NCBI GenBank assembly: GCA_036985875.1
Contig: BTQM01000033.1
Span: 1 to 7,771 of the forward strand
From: BTQM01 sp036985875
Lineage (GTDB): Bacteria; Patescibacteriota; Minisyncoccia; Phycocordibacterales; UBA1539
Length of the DNA stretch: 7,771 bases
Reading direction: 5' to 3'
The position numbers and the translations under genes were made by a program. Below, piece by piece: positions 1 through 4,875 of this stretch; within the stretch, counting starts at the first letter, position 1, and each line of letters opens with the position of its first letter. Under the pieces are notes generated by a model. The model had not been told where the DNA came from and made no database searches. It was given only the letters and a program-made list of their open reading frames with translations.

Positions 1-2100
1 CGCATCTTCGTACGAATCGGGTTCGGATAGTTTTTCTATGAGCTTGTCAACGTTCACTTCAAATACAAACCCATCCGTTTTAGGAGCCAGAGTTTGGAAA
101 ATATGTCCGTCATATCCACCCATCCCATCAAATCCCCGCTCCTGTACCCCGAGATGTTCAAGTAAGGCATTTAGTGATCTCTCGAGTGCAATATGCGCCT
201 CTTTTTCGTTTTTCTTCTTGTTGGCGTCTTGTATGCCCATACCCAAAGAGAGATGTTCGCCTTCCTTATCAAACACCTCTCCAATCTCAAAGATTCTCAC
301 CTGCGACACGCCAAGTAGGTCGGCATAGTGTATGTTAAACGCGAGAGTGCTTTTGAGCATGTCTGCAATGCGTGATCTCAAAAAGCCCTTGTCGCTTGCA
401 ATAGGATTTTGTACGGACACCTCTCCCACTTCACTAAATGTGGACGTATATATTTCAGAAAACCCTAATCCGGCTAGAATATTTCTTATTTTGTTCATGT
501 AGTAGAAGCGTTTGTTGATCGGAGTGGACGCAGTGCCTTCTTCCAAAGCGCGAGGGGTAATATTTTTGTACCCATACACCCTCCCGATCTCTTCTATCAG
601 ATCTTCCTTGATGCGCAGATCGAGTCGCTCTGGCGGAATAGTAACAACAAAGCGTTCTTCATCCCTGTTTGCAATTCTCCCATACCGCATATTCTTGAAC
701 ATCGCGGCTTTTTCCAAATCCTCCACCACTGCCTTTTTCGTTTGTGAACTTGTATGCAGAATTTTACCGTTTCCCAAATACATACCCACATGATCAACAC
801 CCGATGGAACTTCGGTACCACGCAAAAACTCTACGGATTTTTTGCGTATCCCGACCTTAATAATGAGGCCGGTGTTTGAAAAAACCAAATCTCCAAACTC
901 AAGCTCGTCTTTTTTGATCTCTTCTGAAAAAACAAACTGATCTATTGAAATTCTTGGTATCGCTATTCCCGCTTCTTGAAAAATCCACGAGGTTAGTGAC
1001 GAACAATCAAAAATTTCAGGTGCGTCATATGAAATACTCGCCCCAAACTCATACTTCTTGCCCAAAACCATCCCCGAATCAATAATTTCCTTGATCTTGC
1101 CTATCGGGATAATCCTTTCGTACCCAAATCCAAACCTATTTAGAATATCTTCAACCTCCTTTTTTGATATATTAACACCCAAAAGAGAGTTGATCTCGTC
1201 CAAAGAAACTCCCACCTTGTAGGGATTTGCTTTAATGGGATACACATCAACAATATCGCCAATTTGAGTATCTCCATCTCCGGCAATCTCTGCAATAAGC
1301 ACTACGGCTTCTTCCATCCCCCACCCCGCCATCTCCGGTGTTATTTCATTTTCAAATCGCTTTGATGAATCGGTTAAAATATGTAACTTGCGCGAGGTCT
1401 TCCGCACCGAGACCGGCGCGAAATTTGCCGCTTCCAAAATAATGTTTGTTGTGCCTTCGTCCACTTCCGCCTTTTCTCCACCCTTTACACCGGCAATGGC
1501 AAGAGGTTCCTTATCATCAGCAATGACAAGGATGCTTTCATCAAGTTCTACTTCTTTTCCATCTAATGTTGTGATCTTTTCCCTTGCCTGCGCCACTCTT
1601 ACAACAATCCCGCCCTCTACTTTATCCGCGTCAAACGCGTGAAGCGGCTGTCCAGTATCAAACATTACATAGTTTGTTGCATCAACAATATTGTTGATGG
1701 ACTTCTGTCCTATTGCCTCGAGACGCTCTTTAAGCCAATCGGGTGATGGGCCAACATTCACTTCCTCGATCTTTCTCCCCATATATCGTCGACACAAATC
1801 CGGTTCATTAATTTTTATTTTCAACTCTTCTTCTAATTCTTTGCTTTTAATCTGTAATTTTGATTTTTGCTCTTTGATTTTTAATTTCAAGAGGACTGCG
1901 AGTTCTCTCGCTATCCCCCTGTGCGACAAACAATCGTGCGCACGATTTGGAAGCACATCAATATCTAAAATATAGTCATCCCCTTTCTGCTCCACATTCT
2001 CCACTTCAAAGGCACGCATAGTCAAAAGCTCAGCAAGCTCTTCCGCCGGCGGAAGCGATTCTTCGAAATATGTTTGAAGCCATTTGTATGAAACTAGCAT
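1..2100 (-). CDS. pheT: Phenylalanine--tRNA ligase beta subunit, 3' end outside window, with an inserted NlpC/P60-like domain
   Basis: This is the editing and tRNA-binding subunit of the cytoplasmic alpha2-beta2 PheRS. The first 700 codons are in the window and run open to the left edge. The start MLVSYKWLQTYF lies 2 nt after the pheS stop; no Shine-Dalgarno is visible, so translational coupling is likely. Residues 1-70 give the N-terminal region (DIDVLPNRAHD near 47-57), but the EMAP-like OB tRNA-binding domain of about 110 residues normally found here is missing. Residues 72-98 are a Lys/Glu-rich low-complexity linker. The B3/B4 editing domain covers about 103-275 (NNIVDATNY, GQPLHAFD, PLAIAGVKGG). 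B5 starts at about 295 (VGVSLDEINSLLGVNIS) and resumes at about 484 (VVTIPPERLDLRIKEDLIEE, VYGYKNI). The two halves are separated by an in-frame NlpC/P60-like domain. From about 530 the catalytic-like core follows; the C-terminal FDX-ACB domain should lie beyond the window. No frameshift was seen. Confidence 0.96.
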   Translation of the reverse strand, partial: MLVSYKWLQTYFEESLPPAEELAELLTMRAFEVENVEQKGDDYILDIDVLPNRAHDCLSHRGIARELAVLLKLKIKEQKSKLQIKSKELEEELKIKINEPDLCRRYMGRKIEEVNVGPSPDWLKERLEAIGQKSINNIVDATNYVMFDTGQPLHAFDADKVEGGIVVRVAQAREKITTLDGKEVELDESILVIADDKEPLAIAGVKGGEKAEVDEGTTNIILEAANFAPVSVRKTSRKLHILTDSSKRFENEITPEMAGWGMEEAVVLIAEIAGDGDTQIGDIVDVYPIKANPYKVGVSLDEINSLLGVNISKKEVEDILNRFGFGYERIIPIGKIKEIIDSGMVLGKKYEFGASISYDAPEIFDCSSLTSWIFQEAGIAIPRISIDQFVFSEEIKKDELEFGDLVFSNTGLIIKVGIRKKSVEFLRGTEVPSGVDHVGMYLGNGKILHTSSQTKKAVVEDLEKAAMFKNMRYGRIANRDEERFVVTIPPERLDLRIKEDLIEEIGRVYGYKNITPRALEEGTASTPINKRFYYMNKIRNILAGLGFSEIYTSTFSEVGEVSVQNPIASDKGFLRSRIADMLKSTLAFNIHYADLLGVSQVRIFEIGEVFDKEGEHLSLGMGIQDANKKKNEKEAHIALERSLNALLEHLGVQERGFDGMGGYDGHIFQTLAPKTDGFVFEVNVDKLIEKLSEPDSYEDA
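661..1116 (-). other. NlpC/P60 (C40-like) cysteine peptidase domain inserted in the PheT B5 domain
   Basis: PheT residues about 329-480 have no counterpart in ordinary PheT. They show the NlpC/P60 pattern in order: LGKKYEFGA (346-354), IFDCSSLTSWIFQEAGI with the candidate nucleophile C366, IPRISIDQF (381-389), LEFGDLVFS (400-408), GVDHVGMYLGNG with H437, and ILHTSS with H449. The 12-residue step between the two histidines equals that of the Cys68-His119-His131 triad of E. coli Spr, as recalled from its published structure. Both flanks rejoin canonical B5 sequence in frame, so this is a domain insertion and not a neighbouring gene. There is no signal peptide, so the domain should sit in the cytoplasm. 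Its substrate is unknown: relatives cut peptidoglycan stem peptides or act on other amides and thioesters. An aminoacyl-tRNA or dipeptide role is only a hypothesis. Confidence 0.9.
1797..1888 (-). repeat. AT-rich low-complexity segment inside pheT
   Basis: On the coding strand this stretch is built from loose repeats of ATTAAAAATCAAAG-, AAAAATCAAAATTAC- and AGATTAAAAG-like words. It encodes a Lys/Glu/Leu/Ile-rich linker (PheT about 72-100) between the N-terminal region and B3/B4, roughly where the OB domain is found in larger PheT proteins. The 15-nt word TTAAAAATCAAAGAG at 1870-1884 (minus) recurs exactly at 6833-6847 (plus), in the palindrome upstream of prfA. The linker may form a short coiled coil, but its composition looks driven by the DNA. 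Confidence 0.55.
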
Positions 2101-2102
2101 AA

Positions 2103-2858
2103 TTAAAATTGATCCACTAAACGCAAATCTCCCGCATACAGCATGCGCACATCGGGGATACCGTATTTAAGCATCACGAGACGATCGATCCCGACACCAA
2201 ATGCAAACCCGCTCCACTCCCGCGGATCAACACCTACGTTATTTAGAACATTGGGATGCACCATGCCCGCACCAAGTACTTCGATCCAACCGCTTCCTTT
2301 GCATGACGAGCATCCGTGCCCCTTGCACCTCGCGCACCGCATGTCAATCTCCACTCCCGGTTCAACAAACGGGAAATATCCAGGGCGAAGTTTTATTTTA
2401 ATATCATCGCCGAAAAGTTTTTTGAGAAAAGTATCCAACACACCCTTCAGGTGCGCAAGCGAAATATCCTTGCCCACCGCAAGACCTTCTATCTGATAGA
2501 ACTGTAATTCGTGCATCACATCAGTCGCTTCATGGCGAAATACTTTCCCAGGAACAATAATATTGAAAGGGGGCTTATGGGTTTCCATGTAGCGTATTTG
2601 TACTGGGGACGTATGGGTTCGCAATACTGTCCCCTCTTTTCCCTTCACCCAAAATGTATCCTGCATATCCCGAGCGGGATGATCCTTGGGAACATTAAGT
2701 GCGTCAAAATTGTGGTATTCATCCTCTATTTCGGGACCGTCTGCAACCTCAAATCCCATGGAAACAAAAATACCACTGACCTCCCTGATCAGCGTCGTCA
2801 AGGGGTGCAAGTGCCCCTGCGCGTGTCCTCCCTGCCCTTTCTGTAAATTATCGCCCAT
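2103..2858 (-). CDS. pheS: Phenylalanine--tRNA ligase alpha subunit, short form
   Basis: This is the catalytic subunit that activates phenylalanine and charges tRNA-Phe. It has 251 residues, against about 330-350 in most bacteria. The class II core is complete: GHLHPLTTLIREV (15-27), FDALNVPKDHPARDMQDTFW (51-70), LRTHTSPVQIR (79-89), motif 2 KVFRHEATD (105-113), QFYQIEGL (119-126), the Phe-pocket segment FPFVEPGVE (162-170), a Cys4 zinc knuckle at C175/C178/C183/C186, and motif 3 GFAFGVGIDRLVMLKYGI (217-234). The N-terminal coiled-coil tRNA-binding domain of about 85 residues is absent. This is not a start-site error: the frame meets a TAA 11 codons upstream with no ATG, GTG or TTG between. 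A TATAAT box 7 nt before the ATG fits a leaderless message. The stop TAA is 2 nt from pheT, so the two form a tight operon. Confidence 0.97.
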   Translation of the reverse strand: MGDNLQKGQGGHAQGHLHPLTTLIREVSGIFVSMGFEVADGPEIEDEYHNFDALNVPKDHPARDMQDTFWVKGKEGTVLRTHTSPVQIRYMETHKPPFNIIVPGKVFRHEATDVMHELQFYQIEGLAVGKDISLAHLKGVLDTFLKKLFGDDIKIKLRPGYFPFVEPGVEIDMRCARCKGHGCSSCKGSGWIEVLGAGMVHPNVLNNVGVDPREWSGFAFGVGIDRLVMLKYGIPDVRMLYAGDLRLVDQF

Positions 2859-2865
2859 AACGGCT

Positions 2866-2893
2866 ATTATACCCGAAACGGTGGATTGTTAAA
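2866..2893 (-). promoter_or_regulatory. pheS promoter, probably giving a leaderless mRNA
   Basis: A perfect -10 box TATAAT lies at 2871-2866. The best -35 candidate is TTTAAC at 2893-2888, with a 16-nt spacer and only 3 of 6 consensus matches. Only 7 nt separate the -10 box from the pheS ATG, so transcription should start at or next to the A of the start codon, leaving no room for a ribosome binding site. Confidence 0.6.
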
Positions 2894-2922
2894 GCAAAAC
2901 CCGCCATCTATAGATGGCGGGT
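2888..2922 (-). terminator. Intrinsic terminator after the 64-residue membrane protein
   Basis: Positions 2899-2922 are a perfect 24-bp palindrome with arms ACCCGCCATCTA and TAGATGGCGGGT. In RNA it would form a GC-rich stem of about 10 bp with a small loop. On the minus strand it is followed at once by TTTTGCTTT, a typical U-tract. The tract runs into the candidate -35 region of pheS, so termination of the upstream unit and initiation at pheS are packed together. Confidence 0.75.
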
Positions 2923-2989
2923 GAGTTTATTCATTCAGCAGTTTTACTATTGGAAAAGTTTGCCTATAGCACCCAGACTAGACACGAGG

Positions 2990-3184
2990 CTACAAAGCAA
3001 AACCTATAGCTACAGCAAGAGCAATAACAGCTAAAATGAAAAAAAGTAGCGCTCCCTGATCCCAATCATTACGTCTTGAGTCTGTCAAACCCATTATCCG
3101 TGGCCCATACCAGTATATCAAGTAGCACAACGCAGACAAGACGGCCAGAACAACCGGTAGAATAAATACAATAAGAATACTCAC
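2990..3184 (-). CDS. Small protein with two membrane segments, unknown function
   Basis: A 64-residue protein that I do not recognise. Residues about 3-26 (LIVFILPVVLAVLSALCYLI) and 46-63 (LLFFILAVIALAVAIGFA) are strongly hydrophobic. They are joined by a short polar loop (MGLTDSRRNDWDQG), so it should be a hairpin membrane protein. The start is GTG at 3184, chosen because a strong AGGAGG (3197-3192) sits 7 nt upstream; an ATG at 3189 is too close to that site and opens a frame that stops after two codons. The gene has its own candidate promoter at 3238-3266 and a terminator at 2888-2922, so it appears to be a single-gene unit between tRNA-Thr and pheS. A real gene is likely given the Shine-Dalgarno and terminator; no function can be assigned. 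Confidence 0.75.
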   Translation of the reverse strand: MSILIVFILPVVLAVLSALCYLIYWYGPRIMGLTDSRRNDWDQGALLFFILAVIALAVAIGFAL

Positions 3185-3191
3185 GGCATAG

Positions 3192-3197
3192 CCTCCT
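3192..3197 (-). promoter_or_regulatory. Shine-Dalgarno AGGAGG for the 64-residue membrane protein
   Basis: AAAAGGAGG lies on the minus strand with its AGGAGG core at 3197-3192, 7 nt before the GTG at 3184. It decides that start over the overlapping ATG at 3189. It is one of only two clear ribosome binding sites in the window. Confidence 0.75.
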
Positions 3198-3237
3198 TTT
3201 TTTTCGTAATGTATCTAACGTATATAGTTCCATCACC

Positions 3238-3266
3238 ATACTCACATCTATTACGGTGATTGTCAA
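3238..3266 (-). promoter_or_regulatory. Candidate promoter of the 64-residue membrane protein
   Basis: A consensus -35 box TTGACA lies at 3266-3261. It is followed after 17 nt by GAGTAT (3243-3238), a weak -10 hexamer that is preceded by TG one base upstream (extended -10). Transcription would start near 3231 and give a leader of about 47 nt. Confidence 0.4.
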
Positions 3267-3314
3267 CCCTTCGTGGGAGCACGCTCAAACCTTGAGACAC
3301 AACGATCTGGAGAC

Positions 3315-3403
3315 TTTCGAGTCCCTCTGCTGGCAATAAAATCAAAAACCTCAAAGCTATCGCTTCGGGGTTTAAGATTTTACGGAGCCAGCAGGAGGAC
3401 TCG
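3315..3403. repeat. Distal copy of an 88-bp direct repeat: tRNA-Thr tail plus terminator hairpin
   Basis: This 89-bp copy matches 3535-3622 except for one extra base and one substitution near its low-coordinate end. On the minus strand it begins exactly within the T-loop sequence of tRNA-Thr (CGAGTCCTCCTGCTGGC, 3403-3387), with no tRNA body before it. It continues through the same terminator hairpin (about 3338-3381). Its other end carries an inverted copy of the tRNA tail (plus strand CGAGTCCCTCTGCTGGC, 3318-3334), so the whole unit is an imperfect palindrome. Confidence 0.85.
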
Positions 3404-3534
3404 GTCACAAGTCACTAAATATTTTATTCGTCCTCAGTAAACTCGGACTCCAAAAATACTAAGTGCTTTCAACCCCAGCTCGGCGACAATTTTTCTTCCT
3501 CTTCGCTTCAGAAAAATCGTATACCGCCTCCGCT
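3404..3534. other. Spacer between the two repeat copies; nothing recognised
   Basis: This is the unrepeated part of the 420-bp gene-poor stretch between the 64-residue gene and tRNA-Thr. I see no credible gene. It contains a weak 7-bp inverted repeat (ATTTTTC at 3490-3496 with GAAAAAT at about 3512-3518) around a C/T-rich run, and no clear promoter. Confidence 0.4.
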
Positions 3535-3622
3535 TTTCGAGTCCTCTGTTGGCAATAAAATCAAAAACCTCAAAGCTATCGCTTCGGGGTTTAAGATTTT
3601 ACGGAGCCAGCAGGAGGACTCG
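3535..3622. repeat. Proximal copy of the 88-bp repeat, overlapping the tRNA-Thr 3' end
   Basis: Copy of 3315-3403, offset by about 220 bp. Its high-coordinate end (3606-3622, minus) is the real T-arm and acceptor strand of tRNA-Thr. Its low-coordinate end (plus strand CGAGTCCTCTGTTGGC, 3538-3553) is an inverted near-copy of those bases. Between them lies the tRNA terminator. Confidence 0.85.
3554..3600 (-). terminator. Intrinsic terminator of tRNA-Thr
   Basis: Beginning 4 nt after the discriminator base, minus-strand AAAATC (3600-3595) pairs with GATTTT (3562-3557). Inside this, AAACCCCGAAGC pairs with GCTTTGAGGTTT around a GATA loop. T-runs (GGTTTTTGATTTTATT) occupy the 3' arm and tail. A second copy of the same hairpin lies at about 3338-3381. 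Confidence 0.65.
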
Positions 3623-3677
3623 AACCCCCGACCTGAGCTTTACAAAAGCCCTGCTCTACCAACTGAGCTATGCTGGC
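3605..3677 (-). tRNA. tRNA-Thr (anticodon UGU)
   Basis: A 73-nt cloverleaf reads on the minus strand. The acceptor GCCAGCA pairs with TGCTGGC over all 7 bp. The D-arm is GCTC-AGTTGGTA-GAGC. The anticodon arm is GGGCT-TTTGTAA-AGCTC, giving anticodon TGT, which decodes ACA (and other ACN by wobble). The variable loop is AGGTC and the T-arm GGGGG-TTCGAGT-CCTCC. The discriminator is T. CCA is not encoded (the genome reads CCG after the discriminator), so a CCA-adding enzyme is needed. A -10 box lies 15 nt upstream, and the T-loop-to-acceptor tail is repeated downstream. Confidence 0.95.
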
Positions 3678-3692
3678 ATCACGCCTTTAATG

Positions 3693-3698
3693 AGTATA
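3693..3698 (-). promoter_or_regulatory. Candidate -10 box of tRNA-Thr
   Basis: TATACT at 3698-3693 ends 15 nt before the mature tRNA 5' end, which fits a 5' leader of about 8-9 nt. The hexamer 17 nt upstream is TGGCAG, a poor -35. Read-through from tsf and the 127-residue gene is also possible, because no terminator is seen between them and the tRNA. Confidence 0.4.
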
Positions 3699-3722
3699 CA
3701 GAAACACGACTTCTCCTGCCAC

Positions 3723-4106
3723 TTATCGTTCGTCCTTGATCTTTCTTTTGTGCTCCGCGATGTTTTTCAAGAAAAACGAAGAGGTGCCCCTGTGTTTTAA
3801 GTTGTTTTTCCCATTCATGGAATCAGCAAGCGCGGTATACCTGTTCATGACATTGTTTTTCGCGATAACAAACATATTTTTTGTTCTCAATAGTGTCGAA
3901 AAAATGCCCGCCTTCCACTTGCCATTTAGATAAATGGAGGATTTTCCCTTAAAAAACAAGTGTGGTGATGAGAAAGCTCCGCCATGAGAGACCGTCTGAC
4001 ATCCACCGTCCTCTACCTCGACACCTCGCAAGCGCAGTGATTTATAAACGACCATTATCACAAGGCCTGAAAATGATCCTAGAAACAATAGTGTGAGAAC
4101 AGACAT
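3723..4106 (-). CDS. Small one-pass membrane protein, unknown function
   Basis: A 127-residue protein that I do not recognise. Residues about 3-21 (VLTLLFLGSFSGLVIMVVY) form one hydrophobic N-terminal segment, followed by KSLRLR. This predicts a signal anchor with a short outer or leader end and a basic remainder inside. The soluble part has short hydrophobic patches (HLFFKGKSSIYLNGKWKAG, about 50-68) and a very basic C-terminus (AEHKRKIKDER). The ATG is 10 nt past the tsf stop with no Shine-Dalgarno, so it is probably the last gene of an rpsB-tsf transcript. Its stop lies just upstream of the tRNA-Thr promoter. Length, position and the coherent membrane segment favour a real gene, but no family evidence is visible. 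Confidence 0.6.
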   Translation of the reverse strand: MSVLTLLFLGSFSGLVIMVVYKSLRLRGVEVEDGGCQTVSHGGAFSSPHLFFKGKSSIYLNGKWKAGIFSTLLRTKNMFVIAKNNVMNRYTALADSMNGKNNLKHRGTSSFFLKNIAEHKRKIKDER

Positions 4107-4116
4107 GGGCTTATGT

Positions 4117-4710
4117 TTACTTTTCCGACACGGAGAACCGTATGAATTTCGTTATCTGTATCCTCTCTCCAAATTTTTGTGTCGCTCCCTCGACAAGCTC
4201 TTTTATCGTCGTACTGGAATCTTTAACAAACGGCTGCTCAAAAAGGGTTCTTTCTTTAAAGTAGGAGTCTAGCCTCCCATCAAGCATTTTTTTCTTGATC
4301 TCGTCAGACTTTCCAGACTCCTCTACGTCTTTTGAGAAAAGTTCGGCGAGCTTTTCTTTCTCCTCGGAAGATATATCTTCGTAGGAGTTAAATTCTGGCG
4401 CGCTTGCGGCGACATGCATCGCAATGTCATACGCGAGTTTTTTGAACTCCTCGTTCTTTGCAACAAAATCTGTTTCGCATGAAAGCTCCACCATGGCGCC
4501 TATATTTCCATTCCCATGAATGTACGCGGCAATAGTGCCGGCGCCAAGCCCTCGCCCTGATTTCTTGGATGCGATCTCCTTTCCTTTCTTCTTGAGGATC
4601 AACTCAGCTTTCGCTATATCTCCCTCGGCTTCTTCCAGAGCTTTCTTGCACTGCATCACGGATATGCCCGTTTGCTCTCTCAATTCTTTAATTTGTTCTG
4701 TTGTGATCAT
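4117..4710 (-). CDS. tsf: Elongation factor Ts, short form
   Basis: EF-Ts is the guanine nucleotide exchange factor that recycles EF-Tu-GDP in the cytoplasm. The protein has 197 residues, close to the short single-core form known from Thermus (about 196) rather than the roughly 280 of E. coli. Residues 4-45 are the UBA-like N-terminal domain (IKELREQTGISVMQCKKALE). The EF-Tu-contacting motif CETDFVAKNEEF is at 78-89. The C-terminal core ends with TLFEQPFVKDSSTTIKELV and ERIQITKFIRFSV, both typical of the family. The start ATG at 4710 begins the family's usual N-terminus; no Shine-Dalgarno precedes it. It follows rpsB after 165 bp, the classic rpsB-tsf order, and is followed after 10 nt by a small membrane protein. 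Confidence 0.97.
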   Translation of the reverse strand: MITTEQIKELREQTGISVMQCKKALEEAEGDIAKAELILKKKGKEIASKKSGRGLGAGTIAAYIHGNGNIGAMVELSCETDFVAKNEEFKKLAYDIAMHVAASAPEFNSYEDISSEEKEKLAELFSKDVEESGKSDEIKKKMLDGRLDSYFKERTLFEQPFVKDSSTTIKELVEGATQKFGERIQITKFIRFSVSEK

Positions 4711-4875
4711 ACGTTGGTTATTGGTTTGTAGTGAGTAATGAGAAAATCGTAGTAAGTGGTTATCCTACGTTACGTTTAGGTATGAATTTTAAAGAAAATT
4801 AAATTATTAGGACTTACTCAGTTGGATACGGTTAGAGGTACAACGAAGAAATGCGCCGACTGCCGTAAGTTCCGG
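4711..4875. other. rpsB-tsf intergenic region
   Basis: This 165-bp spacer is AT-rich in its middle (AATTTTAAAGAAAATT, a short inverted repeat with arms of 6 bp). It also has a 5-bp inverted repeat CGTAG/CTACG around 12 nt near 4758-4779. Neither is followed by a convincing T-run on the minus strand, so I do not call a terminator. No gene and no clear promoter were found. Confidence 0.4.

Noticed and set aside
661..1116. Intein as an explanation for the PheT insertion
   Set aside because: No N-terminal splicing Cys/Ser block, no C-terminal His-Asn block and no homing nuclease motifs; the NlpC/P60 pattern explains the segment.
2143..2846. Several plus-strand frames opposite pheS
   Set aside because: They are shadows of a strongly conserved pheS; composition and lack of start signals argue against them.
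3181..3408. Minus-strand frame of 75 codons upstream of the 64-residue gene
   Set aside because: It starts in the duplicated tRNA tail, runs through the terminator copy, promoter and Shine-Dalgarno of the next gene, and looks like no protein family.
3420..3447. CTGAGGACGAA on the minus strand, reminiscent of a hammerhead ribozyme core
   Set aside because: There is no stem II between the two core parts and no matching cleavage site arrangement; taken as chance.
3384..3460. Second, degenerate tRNA at the distal repeat copy
   Set aside because: Only the T-loop-to-acceptor strand is present; the sequence before it cannot form D-, anticodon or acceptor arms.
3549..3800. Plus-strand reading frame of 83 codons across the tRNA
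   Set aside because: It is the antisense of tRNA-Thr and its tail (SRRTRTPDL-type peptide), a well-known false gene pattern.
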